NCBI GenBank assembly: GCA_010365175.1
Contig: JAAFGW010000009.1
Coordinates: 1-23,249, forward strand
Reading direction: 5' to 3'
Source: Sulfuriferula multivorans
GTDB lineage: Bacteria; Pseudomonadota; Gammaproteobacteria; Burkholderiales; Thiobacillaceae
DNA length: 23,249 bases
Each line of letters starts with the position of its first letter. Within the stretch, counting starts at the first letter, position 1. A program made the translations under genes and the position numbers. Of the stretch, positions 7,332 through 15,669 are shown piece by piece. The notes under the pieces were generated by a model. The model was not told the origin of the DNA. It was given only the letters and a program-made list of their open reading frames with translations, and made no database searches.

Positions 7332-8775
7332 GTACCGACATCGAGGTGCGCATGCATGGTCACGACCGATTCGTTCGCTGCGTAAGGCACCGGCAACCAT
7401 GGCGATGTTGGTGATGCTTTTGCTTGCGGCCTGCGCCACCCTGCCCGATGCAGACGAGCCAACTGCCGCAACAGCGACCGCCGCAGTGCATCCGGTGGTA
7501 TTCAGCACGGCGAACGGACCGGTGTCGAGCGGCACCAACCGGGCTATCCTGCGGGAACTCAAACAAGAAAGCGGCAGCCAGGACATCCTGCAGAAACATC
7601 TGGCGGTGGAGCAAGCCGTCAGTCGCAACAGCCCCATGGTGCTGGGCAATAAGCTAACCCTGCTGCTCGATGGCCCGAACACGTACGACGCCATGTTCAA
7701 GGCCATCCGCGAAGCCAATGACCACATCAATCTGGAAACCTACATTTTCGAAGACAGCGAGATCGGCCAGAAGTTTGCAGCGCTGCTGTTGGAAAAGCAG
7801 GCCGCCGGTGTCCAGGTCAACCTGATCTACGACAGCGTCGGCTGCCTCAATACCCCGGCGGAGTTTTTCGAACGCTTGCGAGCCGGCGGCATCCAGCTAC
7901 TCGAGTTTAATCCGGTTAATCCGACCAAGGTCAAGAAGGAAGAATGGCTGCTCAACAATCGCGACCACCGCAAGCTGCTGGTGGTTGACGGGCGTATCGC
8001 CTTTCTTGGCGGCATCAATATCAGTGAAGCCTATTCTCGGGGCTCCTTTTCCCATTCATCCAAGCGGAAGCGCCCGCACCCGGATGCGGGCTGGCGCGAT
8101 ACGCAGCTGCAGATCGAAGGTCCGGTAGTGGCCGAATTGCAGCGATACTTCATGGCCACCTGGGCTGAGCAAAAAGGCACGCCGCTGGCAAAGCGCAATT
8201 ATTTCCCCAAGCTTACCCAGCAGGGCGGCGAAATCGTGCGTGCGATCGCCAGCGTGCCAGACATGCCGGACAACCCGATCTATCTCACGCTGCTGTCGGC
8301 CATTGGCCACGCCGAGCAAACCATCCATCTGACCAACGCCTATTTCGTGCCGGATCCGCAACTGATCGAAGCCCTGACCGGCGCAGCCAGGCGTGGAGTT
8401 GAAGTGACGCTGGTGTTGCCCGGAAAGAGTGATTCATGGGCGGTTTTTCACGCTGGACGTTCTCATTATGCCGAACTGCTGGAGGCCGGAGTCAGGCTCT
8501 ACGAGCGGCGCGACACGGTGCTGCACGCCAAGACCGCGACGATCGACGGCGTATGGTCGACCGTCGGCTCGACCAACCTCGACTGGCGCAGCTTCCTGCA
8601 CAACGATGAACTCAACGCCATTGTTCTCGGCGCCGATTTTGCACGGCAGATGGACGCCATGTTCGATAAAGATGTGGAAGCGTCCACTGCCATCGATCCA
8701 CAGAAATGGAAATGGCGCTCGCTGTTGTTGCGGGTTCAGGAACATATCGCGCGGCTGTTCGAATACTGGCTCTAG
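7294..8775 (+). CDS. Phospholipase D / cardiolipin synthase-like protein with putative lipobox
   Basis: Two-domain PLD-superfamily enzyme with both HKD motifs intact: H225, K227, D232 (HRKLLVVD) and H411, K413, D418 (HAKTATID), followed by GSTNLDWRS. Such proteins make cardiolipin or hydrolyse phospholipids; closest in style are ClsB/ClsC-type synthases. The start is uncertain. An ATG at 7168 would overlap the previous gene by more than 160 bases. ATG 7294 (493 residues) is preferred because it supplies a basic region (RSLRKAP) before the hydrophobic stretch ending LLLAAC, a plausible lipobox. ATG 7399 (458 residues) would leave only eleven residues before that cysteine. If the lipobox is used, the enzyme is a membrane-tethered lipoprotein. 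It ends the plus-strand YqjD-type cluster. Confidence 0.85.
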   Translation: MSKLLLATSGALEYRHRGAHAWSRPIRSLRKAPATMAMLVMLLLAACATLPDADEPTAATATAAVHPVVFSTANGPVSSGTNRAILRELKQESGSQDILQKHLAVEQAVSRNSPMVLGNKLTLLLDGPNTYDAMFKAIREANDHINLETYIFEDSEIGQKFAALLLEKQAAGVQVNLIYDSVGCLNTPAEFFERLRAGGIQLLEFNPVNPTKVKKEEWLLNNRDHRKLLVVDGRIAFLGGINISEAYSRGSFSHSSKRKRPHPDAGWRDTQLQIEGPVVAELQRYFMATWAEQKGTPLAKRNYFPKLTQQGGEIVRAIASVPDMPDNPIYLTLLSAIGHAEQTIHLTNAYFVPDPQLIEALTGAARRGVEVTLVLPGKSDSWAVFHAGRSHYAELLEAGVRLYERRDTVLHAKTATIDGVWSTVGSTNLDWRSFLHNDELNAIVLGADFARQMDAMFDKDVEASTAIDPQKWKWRSLLLRVQEHIARLFEYWL

Positions 8776-8812
8776 GAATGCGATAGGCGCTTGCTTTGCA
8801 GGGCCTTTCCAG

Positions 8813-8836
8813 CCGTCTCAAATTCTAGCGAGACGG
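8813..8836. terminator. Possible bidirectional terminator hairpin between convergent genes
   Basis: CCGTCTC (8813-8819) and GAGACGG (8830-8836) form a perfect 7-bp stem with a ten-base loop. It lies at the meeting point of the PLD-like gene and the AsmA gene and includes the AsmA stop codon. No U-tract follows on either strand, so termination is only suggested by position. Confidence 0.35.
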
Positions 8837-10750
8837 TACCGGTTCTGACTTCTTGGCCGCCCCGATCAGCCGTTCGCAATCGCTGTCCTTGCCAGACCCG
8901 GTATCGATCAACGGCATCAGCGCCAACAGTGGATTGATAGCGCCGAGCGCCACTGCGCCCAGTCCGCGCATCGCCAGCTTGCCTTTGTCCAGCCCTACCT
9001 GCGGCTCGGCGAAGCTGCCCTTGACATTGATAGGCGTGCGCAGGGCGACCAGGCTCAGTTTCTTGGTTTTTGGCACTACGGTGAGATCAAGTTGTTCATT
9101 GCCAAGATTGACCTGGCCATTGCCATTGATGCGGACTATATTGGTATCGAGCACCAGCGTATTGGCCTGCATGACGCCCTGCTTGACGCTGAAATCCGCA
9201 ATACCACAGTGTATCTGGATGGTTTCGTCGCCAGTGAGTTTCAATTGCAGCATTTCCAGCAGATGCAGGCTCACCGTCTCCATCATCAGCTTGCTGATTT
9301 CGCCGCCGTCTATCACCATCGCCAGTTTACCGTCCGCACTGCCGAGCATGGCCGCCACGGTGTCGCCGCGACCTTTGAGATCGATATCGCCGTTGACCTG
9401 GCCGATGCTTGTCTTATTGAGTTCGACCGTGGGAAACAAGCGAGCGATGTTGATTTTTCTCGCTTTCAGGTCGGCCGCTGCGCGGATCGGCTGCTGGCTA
9501 CCGTCCAGTTTGACTGTGCCAGCCAGGGTGCCGCCGGCAACGCCGAACCGCAGCGGATCGAGTGTCAGCACCGCATCGCGCAATTGCAAACGGGTACTGA
9601 GATCATGGATCGGCAGTGACTGCGCGCGCTTGATTGACTGCGCATTCAATTTGACGTCGGCATCCATCCGGTTCCAGCGGCCAGTCCGGAACGGGATGGC
9701 GGGCAGCAGCCGGCCGGCCGGTTGCTTCGCAGTTCGGTCAGTACCGGGCGAGGCCGAGGCGCCGACCAATGGGCCCAGATCGGCAAAATCCAGATGACTT
9801 GAATTCAGCGTGGCCGTCAGATAGGGGCGTTTACCCCCGGTATCGACCTGCAGCGTACCGGCGATATCGCTGTTTCCGACTTGGCCGGAAAACTTTTCGT
9901 ATCGCCACCATCGGGCCTCATGGAGCAGATGGCCGCGGGTGTTGTAGCGTGGGGTGTCCGGAAAGACGATCCCCAGCAGCGGATACAACTGCGCGAGGCT
10001 GTCACCGCGTACGCCGATATCGAGGTCGACATTCGAAAGCTTGAGCAGGTTGGTGATACGACCGTCGGCACTGAGGTGGGTCGAGCCGATTCGACCGGTT
10101 ACCTTCAGCCGGTACGGCAGCGTGTTGTCGCGCAGCATCAGCACGCTGCCGCCTTGTCCTTCAGCGGTCAATGCCTGGCCCCGGTATTTCCCGCTCACCT
10201 TGAAAGCGAGCGGCTGGGCTGCCCTGTCGGGCGAGTTTTCCGACGTCAAAAGCTCCGCGCTCAGCAGCGTGTCCTCGGCTGGGTCGCGGTAATCGATGCG
10301 GCTGTCGTTGACCGCAAGGTGATTGATTTCGATACGCGCCTGGTCATCGCTTTGCTTGCGATCAAGCAGCCAGTTTTTTTTGCCGTCCACACTCTTTTCG
10401 AGGAACACCGCTGCACGGTCGAGCTCGACCCGGTCAAACACGATGTGGCGGCGAAACAGCGGCGCCATTGCGACATCGAGCGCCACTTGCTGCACCGTGA
10501 TCATGTTTTTCTCGTGGGCCCAATCCGGGTTGGCAAACGTCATTTCTACCATGCGAACATGCGTGCGCGGCCAGCCCAGATGGATTTCAAGGTCGCCGCG
10601 AATCGACAGTTCGCGCCCGGTCCGGTCGCTGACCTGCTGGCTGATCGGCCCCCGTAGCCAGTTCCAATTGCTGATGTTGGCTACGACCAACAGCAGTCCG
10701 GCGAGGACGAGCAGCGTCAGCCCGAGCCATATCAGCGGGCGGCGCGACAT
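8825..10750 (-). CDS. AsmA-family envelope protein
   Basis: A 641-residue protein with an N-terminal signal anchor (residues about 5-26, LIWLGLTLLVLAGLLLVVA) and a large periplasmic part of repeated beta segments. It has an AsmA-type N-terminal domain (GRELSIRGDLEIHLGWPRTHVRM) and a C-terminal AsmA_2-type region (GDIDLKGRGDTVAAMLGSADGK, and further on NVKGSFAEPQVGLD). AsmA-like proteins bridge or transport phospholipid in the envelope. The ORF is open 66 codons further upstream, but that extension is unlike the family, and ATG 10750 is followed by a proper signal anchor with GAGG about ten bases upstream. It is convergent with the PLD-like gene, a pairing that suggests shared work on membrane lipids, though this is inference. 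Confidence 0.85.
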   Translation of the reverse strand: MSRRPLIWLGLTLLVLAGLLLVVANISNWNWLRGPISQQVSDRTGRELSIRGDLEIHLGWPRTHVRMVEMTFANPDWAHEKNMITVQQVALDVAMAPLFRRHIVFDRVELDRAAVFLEKSVDGKKNWLLDRKQSDDQARIEINHLAVNDSRIDYRDPAEDTLLSAELLTSENSPDRAAQPLAFKVSGKYRGQALTAEGQGGSVLMLRDNTLPYRLKVTGRIGSTHLSADGRITNLLKLSNVDLDIGVRGDSLAQLYPLLGIVFPDTPRYNTRGHLLHEARWWRYEKFSGQVGNSDIAGTLQVDTGGKRPYLTATLNSSHLDFADLGPLVGASASPGTDRTAKQPAGRLLPAIPFRTGRWNRMDADVKLNAQSIKRAQSLPIHDLSTRLQLRDAVLTLDPLRFGVAGGTLAGTVKLDGSQQPIRAAADLKARKINIARLFPTVELNKTSIGQVNGDIDLKGRGDTVAAMLGSADGKLAMVIDGGEISKLMMETVSLHLLEMLQLKLTGDETIQIHCGIADFSVKQGVMQANTLVLDTNIVRINGNGQVNLGNEQLDLTVVPKTKKLSLVALRTPINVKGSFAEPQVGLDKGKLAMRGLGAVALGAINPLLALMPLIDTGSGKDSDCERLIGAAKKSEPVPSR

Positions 10751-10991
10751 GTCGGCATGGCCTCGGGCGAAACGACGGAGATACACGGAACAAGACAGGG
10801 ACAGACTCCCGCGCCTGCCTTGCCGGATGGCGCAGCGAGAGCGGTGGTGTAGGCCTGAGCGGACAGCAAGAACCGCTCGACCGAACGGGAACTGATCCTT
10901 GAAAGTTGCGCTGTAGTCATGCGGGATTCCTGGTGAGGTGCCCGGCAAACCCCGCAGGACTTCACTGCGCCATTTACAGGACGGTAGTGAC

Positions 10992-11381
10992 TTAGAAGGC
11001 GGTGCCGAATCCCTTGTCCGTGTCCAGGCGCAAGCCCGGTAAGCCGGCGAGTTCGTGAATCTGTGTCAGCACCCCACGCTTTTCCAGATCGGGTGTGTCA
11101 AATAGCATATACAGATACTTGCTGCCACCCTCTGATTCGTAGGCTTCTTCGAGAAAGCGCATTTGCTCATGCGCAGCAAGGCAGTCGCGCGTTTGGCAGT
11201 CATTCCGATAGTGGTCGACCAGAGTATGGATCACACCCCAGTGCTCGTCGTTCAAAGTGAAATTCTTGGCAGCCGCATTTTTCTTCACGGTCTGTTCGAG
11301 TTCATCATTGGATAAATCCTTGACCGCATCATACACGGGGATTTCCCCATCATGAGTCATGGTATTTTCGGCTTCATTCAT
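10992..11381 (-). CDS. DsrC/TusE-like protein lacking the C-terminal cysteines
   Basis: A 129-residue protein alignable by eye with DsrC/TusE: LNDEHWGVIHTLVDHYRND corresponds to the 'LSPEHWEVVRFVRDFY' region of TusE, GSKYLYMLF to 'SRYLYRLF', and HELAGLPG to the 'KIAGLPKP' tail. Canonical DsrC and TusE end in a mobile arm with the reactive Cys next to last; here the arm reads GLRLDTDKGFGTAF without cysteine. Two cysteines occur elsewhere, at 62 and 67 (CQTRDC). A sulfur-transfer role through the usual C-terminal thiol is therefore unlikely, and a regulatory or binding role is possible. The gene lies 53 bases downstream of the catalase gene on the same strand and is probably co-transcribed. A second such gene occurs at 17655-17981. 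Confidence 0.75.
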   Translation of the reverse strand: MNEAENTMTHDGEIPVYDAVKDLSNDELEQTVKKNAAAKNFTLNDEHWGVIHTLVDHYRNDCQTRDCLAAHEQMRFLEEAYESEGGSKYLYMLFDTPDLEKRGVLTQIHELAGLPGLRLDTDKGFGTAF

Positions 11382-11434
11382 GCTGCACTCCTTGGATAAT
11401 TTTGAGAAAAGAAATACCGCTTCGCCTTGCGGCG

Positions 11435-13528
11435 CTAGTTGCTCATCGAGTCCGCGCGCGGCCAGACGCGGCCCTGTTTTGCCATTTCAATGAAAGCGGA
11501 TGCGCCGCGATTGCTGTCGAGTGAGACCACGCCTTCATCCTGCTCGATTCCCGCTTTTTCCAGTAAGAGATCGGCAGCCTCTACACAGCCTATGACCTTG
11601 AGGTGCGCATAGGCGTCGCGAATAAAATCAATTGCGGCCGGGTTCGTGGCCAATTTTTCGGCACCGGCTTCGGAAACAGCGAGCACCACCGCATCAAAGA
11701 GGACCGAAGGTGCACCCGCCAGGGCGTGGTCAGGTTGAACCATTTCGCCCGAGCTGGACTTGACGCCGCCAATTCGCGGAGCGATTACCTGGGTTACGGC
11801 ACCTTCCTTGGCTGCGGCTCGTTGCAGTCGGTCTAGCAGCGCGGCGTCGAAGCCATCGCTGGTCAGAATGCCGATCATTCGGCCCGCGAGTGTCGGCTTT
11901 GCTTTGCCCAGCATGCTCAGAGCAGGTGAAGGTTGCAGATCGATGGGTTGTGTGGCCGGCTTGATCTTGTCGGCTTGGCCTTTCATACCCAGTGCCGCTG
12001 CGACCTGCTTGCCAAGCGCACCGTCCACAGTGTCGATGTGGCCAAGCATGCGGCGGCGTATCGCGACAGTTTCAACTTTGCCGAGTTCGAACGCAAACGC
12101 ATTGACAATGTGATCCTGCTCCGGTTGCGTCATGGAACGATAAAACTGGCGTGCCTGGCTGTAGTGATCCATAAAGCTGGGCGAACGCTGACGCAGCTTG
12201 TCGCCGCTCTGGTTGGCGGGGTGCGTGGTGAAACCGGCCTCCGGGTTTTCCCTCGGTGACTCGGGATCGAGACTGTTCGGCTCATAGTTCACCCGGCCGG
12301 TTGGCACCTCCATCTGCGCCATCGCGTCGCGCTGAAAATTGTGCATCGGGCAACGCGGCCGGTTGATTGGCAACTGGTGAAAGTTAGGGCCGCCGAGGCG
12401 GGAGAGCTGCGTATCAAGGTAGGAGAACAGTCGGCCCTGCAGCAAAGGATCGTCGCTGAAATCGATGCCGGGTACGACATGCCCCGGGTGGAACGCGACT
12501 TGCTCGGTTTCGGCAAAGAAATTGTCTGGATTGCGGTCGAGGACCATTTTTCCAATGGGCTGCAGGGGAATGAGCTCTTCGGGTATTAATTTGGTCGGGT
12601 CGAGAATGTCGAACGGCAAGGCATCGGCTTCGTCCTGGTCGAAAGCCTGCACCGACAGCTCCCATTCCGGGTAATCGCCACGTTCGATTGCATCGTGCAG
12701 GTCGCGCCGATGAAAGTCGGGGTCGGCTCCACAAATCTTCACTGCTTCATCCCACAACACCGAAGCTGTTCCGATTTTGGGGCGCCAGTGGAACTTGACG
12801 AAGGTGGATTTGCCCTGGGCGTCGATGAACCGGAAGGTGTGTACGCCGAAGCCTTCCATCATGCGTAGTGAACGTGGAATGGCGCGGTCTGACATAGCCC
12901 ACAAAATCATGTGCATGCTTTCCGGCATCAGCGAAATGAAATCCCAGAATGTGTCGTGGGCGCTCGCAGCCTGCGGGTAACCGCGATCGGGTTCCATCTT
13001 GACGGCGTGGACAAGATCGGGAAATTTCATCGCGTCCTGGATGAAGAACACCGGGATGTTGTTACCGACCAGATCGAAATTGCCTGCTTCAGTGTAGAAC
13101 TTCACGGCAAAGCCCCGTACATCGCGCGGCAGGTCGACTGAACCGGCACCACCGGCCACGTTGGAAAAGCGGGCGAATACAGGCGTTTTGACCTTGGGGT
13201 TTTGCAAGAACGCCGCGCAGCTTAGCTTGCCTGCGTCGCGATATGCCTGGAAGTAACCGTGCGCACCCGATCCTCGGGCATGAACGATGCGTTCTGGAAT
13301 GCGCTCGTGGTCGAAGTGAGTGATTTTCTCGCGCAGGACGAAGTCTTCAAGCAAGGTTGGCCCGCGCGCACCGCTTTTCAGCGAGTTCTGGTCGTCCGAG
13401 ATCAGTACACCTTGGTTGGTCGTCAGTGCGTTTTGCGTATCTCGAGTGGTCGGATGCAGTTCGCCTCCGCTGCCGGCAGTGAGCTCGTTATCGGATGGAC
13501 GGGTGCTTTTCTGTTTGCGTGAAGCCAT
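11435..13528 (-). CDS. katE: Catalase, large-subunit (HPII/KatE) type
   Basis: A 697-residue haem catalase that degrades H2O2 in the cytoplasm. It has the distal haem residues H83 (RIVHARGSGAHG) and N156 (DLVGNN), the haem-ligand tyrosine in RLFSYLDTQ (about residue 370), and an extra C-terminal flavodoxin/DJ-1-like domain (from about 555, beginning GRMIGILTSDGFD), which defines the large-subunit clade. The first 50 residues are a disordered extension. ATG 13528 is preferred over the ATG nine codons upstream because GGAG lies about nine bases before it. It is followed by a DsrC-like gene 53 bases downstream. Expression is often sigma-S-dependent in this family. Confidence 0.95.
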   Translation of the reverse strand: MASRKQKSTRPSDNELTAGSGGELHPTTRDTQNALTTNQGVLISDDQNSLKSGARGPTLLEDFVLREKITHFDHERIPERIVHARGSGAHGYFQAYRDAGKLSCAAFLQNPKVKTPVFARFSNVAGGAGSVDLPRDVRGFAVKFYTEAGNFDLVGNNIPVFFIQDAMKFPDLVHAVKMEPDRGYPQAASAHDTFWDFISLMPESMHMILWAMSDRAIPRSLRMMEGFGVHTFRFIDAQGKSTFVKFHWRPKIGTASVLWDEAVKICGADPDFHRRDLHDAIERGDYPEWELSVQAFDQDEADALPFDILDPTKLIPEELIPLQPIGKMVLDRNPDNFFAETEQVAFHPGHVVPGIDFSDDPLLQGRLFSYLDTQLSRLGGPNFHQLPINRPRCPMHNFQRDAMAQMEVPTGRVNYEPNSLDPESPRENPEAGFTTHPANQSGDKLRQRSPSFMDHYSQARQFYRSMTQPEQDHIVNAFAFELGKVETVAIRRRMLGHIDTVDGALGKQVAAALGMKGQADKIKPATQPIDLQPSPALSMLGKAKPTLAGRMIGILTSDGFDAALLDRLQRAAAKEGAVTQVIAPRIGGVKSSSGEMVQPDHALAGAPSVLFDAVVLAVSEAGAEKLATNPAAIDFIRDAYAHLKVIGCVEAADLLLEKAGIEQDEGVVSLDSNRGASAFIEMAKQGRVWPRADSMSN

Positions 13529-13547
13529 GGAATCGTGCTCCAGAATC

Positions 13548-13567
13548 CAGACCATATGCAGGGTCTG
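13548..13567. promoter_or_regulatory. Inverted repeat in the katE leader
   Basis: CAGACC (13548-13553) and GGTCTG (13562-13567) form a perfect 6-bp inverted repeat with an eight-base centre, 20-40 bases upstream of the katE ATG. It could be an operator or a leader hairpin. No known regulator site is claimed. Confidence 0.3.
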
Positions 13568-13647
13568 CTTTTAAGTAGGGGACCGGGTTGCCTATGACGC
13601 ACCCGCTGTATCAATTACATACGGCGAGCGCGCGTACGTACGCTTGC

Positions 13648-14040
13648 TTACTGGTGATACTTGAGCTTGGCTTCGCCTTGGCAGGCATCCTTGGCATTGC
13701 CGGAAAGCTTGTCGCAGCGTTCCTTGGCCGCTTTGTAATTCGCTTCCATTTTGTCTTCGTCGGCTTCAGCCTGTCCCTTTGAAGACTTTTCATTTGCCTT
13801 TGCCTGGGATTTGTCACCCACATAAGCCGCTTTAGCATCCTTTAGACAGACGTCCTTCTGGTTTCCGCTCATATTTTTGCAGTTTTCCTTGGCCACCTCA
13901 TATTGCTGCTTGGCAGTACTTTTGGCGGCGTCGGCTTGCGCTTCCGCACGATCCTCCTTCACGTCTTTCATGTCGGCGGCATAGGCCGGGCTCAAAACAG
14001 TCATGCTCATTGCAAGAAAAAGGGCTGTACGTAATTTCAT
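13648..14040 (-). CDS. Periplasmic protein with duplicated C-X10-C helical repeat
   Basis: A 130-residue exported protein with a Sec signal peptide cleaved after about residue 22 (LSPAYA-AD). The mature chain is highly charged, Lys/Ala/Glu-rich and probably helical. It contains two 27-residue repeats (47-73 and 102-128), each with the pattern Y..AKE.C...SGN.KD.C...AK..Y, identical at 14 positions by direct count; the cysteine pairs are C54/C65 and C109/C120. A Lys/Ser/Glu-rich linker separates them. Disulfides would be expected within each repeat in the periplasm. Similar hypothetical proteins occur in betaproteobacterial stress clusters, but no function is known to me. It lies upstream of katE on the same strand. 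Confidence 0.75.
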   Translation of the reverse strand: MKLRTALFLAMSMTVLSPAYAADMKDVKEDRAEAQADAAKSTAKQQYEVAKENCKNMSGNQKDVCLKDAKAAYVGDKSQAKANEKSSKGQAEADEDKMEANYKAAKERCDKLSGNAKDACQGEAKLKYHQ

Positions 14041-14312
14041 GGAATGCTCCTAGTGTCTGAAGATTAAGTGTTGCGCTCGGCTTGGTCCCTCGCGGGAGCA
14101 AAGGGGCAGAGCGTGCTGACAATTTAGTACGGTCACCTTGCGGCCGCTATCCGCCAGCGCTGAGAAAGATGTAATCCTCACGGAGCCGGAATGTAGGCCG
14201 ATCCTGACGCACGCGGGATCGACGCCGTTTTCCGAATAACGCTACCGCTTATCCAGAAGACGGCGTCGCCCGCATTAGCGATGACAAGCTACCCATTTTC
14301 GGGCAGTCAGTA
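14041..14312. other. Non-coding gap with a long hairpin at 14220-14268
   Basis: No coding sequence was recognised. CGACGCCGTTTTC (14220-14232) can pair with GAAGACGGCGTCG (14256-14268), giving a 13-bp stem with one G-T pair and a loop of 23 bases. It lies just past the end of the minus-strand PRC-barrel gene and upstream of the next minus-strand gene, so it may end the first transcript, though no U-tract follows. Confidence 0.45.
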
Positions 14313-14657
14313 TCACTCCCAATATGGGCGCACACCGTAATGCGAGTGGACGCTGGCGCCCCAGGTGCGATCGGTGAAATTCGGCCAGTCATCCTTGTCG
14401 AATCCGGGGGCACTCTGGAGCGTCTCCTTGTTCTGGTCGAAAATGAATTGCTTGTTCTCGGTATCGAGTTCCATTGCGGACAGCGGCACGGCGAACAGTT
14501 TGCTGCCCATGCCGAGGAAGCCGCCGAACTCGAGGACCGCATACGCGACGCGACCATTGTCCAGATCGACCATCAGGTCTTTGATGTCGCCCAGGTTTTC
14601 GCCTTCGCGGTTGACGACTTTGTCGCCCGAGATCGTGCTTGCTGAAAAAATGCTCAT
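14313..14657 (-). CDS. PRC-barrel domain protein
   Basis: A 114-residue protein whose first 75 residues form a PRC-barrel: SASTISGDKVVNREGENLG, then IKDLMVDLDNGRVAYAVLEF and KLFAVPLSAMELD. Small PRC-barrel proteins of this type are cytoplasmic or membrane-associated and frequent in stress clusters; the molecular role is unknown. The C-terminal part (DKDDWPNFTDRTWGASVHSHYG) is the acidic, aromatic tail often seen in these proteins. GGAGAAT precedes the ATG. It lies 63 bases downstream of a disordered-protein gene on the same strand. Confidence 0.87.
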   Translation of the reverse strand: MSIFSASTISGDKVVNREGENLGDIKDLMVDLDNGRVAYAVLEFGGFLGMGSKLFAVPLSAMELDTENKQFIFDQNKETLQSAPGFDKDDWPNFTDRTWGASVHSHYGVRPYWE

Positions 14658-14720
14658 GAGATTCTCCTTGAATGAACGTGTTTGAGAATTAACGGGCTGA
14701 AAGCAGTGGGTCGACCGTGA

Positions 14721-15065
14721 TCAGCGCCCGGCTGCCGGCAGTTTTTCCGAAACCGGCTTACCCAGTGTGCCGCTCTTGCCTGGAGCCTTCTTTTCAGGCT
14801 TGCGGCCAGGCGACGACATGTCGTTGTCGACTTTTTTTGTCTTGCTCTTGCCTTCAGCGCGCTGTTCACCCTTGGCATGCGAGCGGCCTTCCTGTTCAGC
14901 CTCCCACAGCTCGGATTTTTCCTGTGCATTGCGTGGGGCGGCTTGCTTGGCGGCCTGTTCAACCTTTCCTGATTTGGAAAAGGCGTGAGCCTGCTCGTTG
15001 TATTTCTTCGCTGAATCGTAGTCACCTTCACCTTGGATTTTGGATTTGGATGTGTCGTGTTTCAT
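14721..15065 (-). CDS. Hypothetical basic, disordered protein
   Basis: A 114-residue protein made largely of Lys, Glu, Ala, Ser and Gly (MKHDTSKSKIQGEGDYDSAKKYNEQ, a central EKSELWEAEQEGRSHAKG, and a Pro/Lys-rich tail). It has no membrane segment or cysteine and should be intrinsically disordered. The N-terminal 'IQGEGDYDSAKKYNE..H.F..SGKVE.AA' pattern is one I recognise from small hypothetical proteins in proteobacterial stress clusters, but no function is assigned. AGGAGA lies just before the ATG. It is upstream of the PRC-barrel gene on the same strand, probably in one unit. Confidence 0.7.
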   Translation of the reverse strand: MKHDTSKSKIQGEGDYDSAKKYNEQAHAFSKSGKVEQAAKQAAPRNAQEKSELWEAEQEGRSHAKGEQRAEGKSKTKKVDNDMSSPGRKPEKKAPGKSGTLGKPVSEKLPAAGR

Positions 15066-15154
15066 TTAGATCTTCTCCTGTCGGTTGGATTCAAGTCCGG
15101 CTGTGGTCGAACTTGGCAGGCGCTAGGCTTGTGTCAGCAGTGAGCGTTTGGTCG

Positions 15155-15265
15155 ATGGAGACCATTCCTGTAGAAGAAATTATGGTGGGCGAGCCTGTAA
15201 CCAACAGTCGGAAGCTGGTGGAGGTATGCGTAGGAATCAACCGAAAAAATGTCAGACGGAGCTGA
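15155..15265 (+). pseudogene. Possible remnant of a CBS-domain gene (doubtful)
   Basis: A 36-codon ORF starting METIPVEEIMVGEPVTNS. The 'V.EIM...PVT' pattern is how many CBS-domain proteins begin their first domain, but the sequence leaves that pattern after about 25 residues and stops. No Shine-Dalgarno precedes the ATG. It could be a truncated gene relic, or chance. Confidence 0.2.
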
Positions 15266-15640
15266 CGATCGGAAGTGAGGTACGCGGCCGGTTTGAGCTG
15301 GCCTGTCATATCTGCAGGCGTCCGGTCTCGCCTATGGCGTATGGAAGACGGACTCATAGATACCTGGATGTTGGTAAATGGAACAGGAGTCTAAAGCAGC
15401 GAAACTTAACAATAAGAGCGTCGAATTAGCGTGTGTGCTTCAAGGGGTGTGGCAATAGTGAAGCAATTTTTCAGCAGCCTTGGAAGATCCAAATGTGCAC
15501 CAATAAAAAACCGGGCTTGCAATTTGGCTTTGCAATTTATTGATAGGGCTGATCCTTGAAAATCAATGTTTAAGAGTCTGCACGGGTGACATAAAAAGTG
15601 AAAAATGCGCTGAATAGGTGAAAAATTATAGACATAAATA

Positions 15641-15669
15641 ATGAAAAGGCCCTGTCAGGGCCTTTTCAT
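15641..15669. terminator. Symmetrical Rho-independent-type terminator
   Basis: The sequence is a 14-bp perfect inverted repeat around one central T: ATGAAAAGGCCCTG then CAGGGCCTTTTCAT. The GC-rich stem (GGCCC/GGGCC) is flanked by A4 and T4 runs, so it could terminate transcription in both directions. The nearest gene is the hemerythrin-like gene, which ends 182 bases away on minus and closes the six-gene operon. A plus-strand transcript ending here would have to be non-coding or from the doubtful ORF. Confidence 0.75.

Noticed and set aside
8853..10895. Long plus-strand frames (up to 314 codons) opposite AsmA
   Set aside because: Antisense shadows with Ser/Arg/Pro-rich composition; the minus strand encodes the recognisable family.
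10732..10920. Minus-strand 62-codon ORF (MTTAQLSRISSRSVERFL...) with an AGGA before its ATG, overlapping the AsmA start
   Set aside because: Composition and lack of recognisable signal or domain make it weak; the AsmA start fits without it. It could still be a leader peptide.
10751..10948. N-terminal extension of the AsmA frame to 10948
   Set aside because: The extra 66 residues are unlike an AsmA start and precede a normal signal anchor; ATG 10750 has a suitable ribosome-binding site.
15226..15429. Plus-strand ORF starting MRRNQPKKCQ in the gene-poor gap
   Set aside because: No family resemblance, Shine-Dalgarno too close to the ATG, and no neighbour on the same strand.
15500..15640. Small direct repeats (TTGCAATTT, GTGAAAAAT) as iterons or a CRISPR remnant
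   Set aside because: Only two copies each, unequal spacing and AT-rich background; no cas genes.
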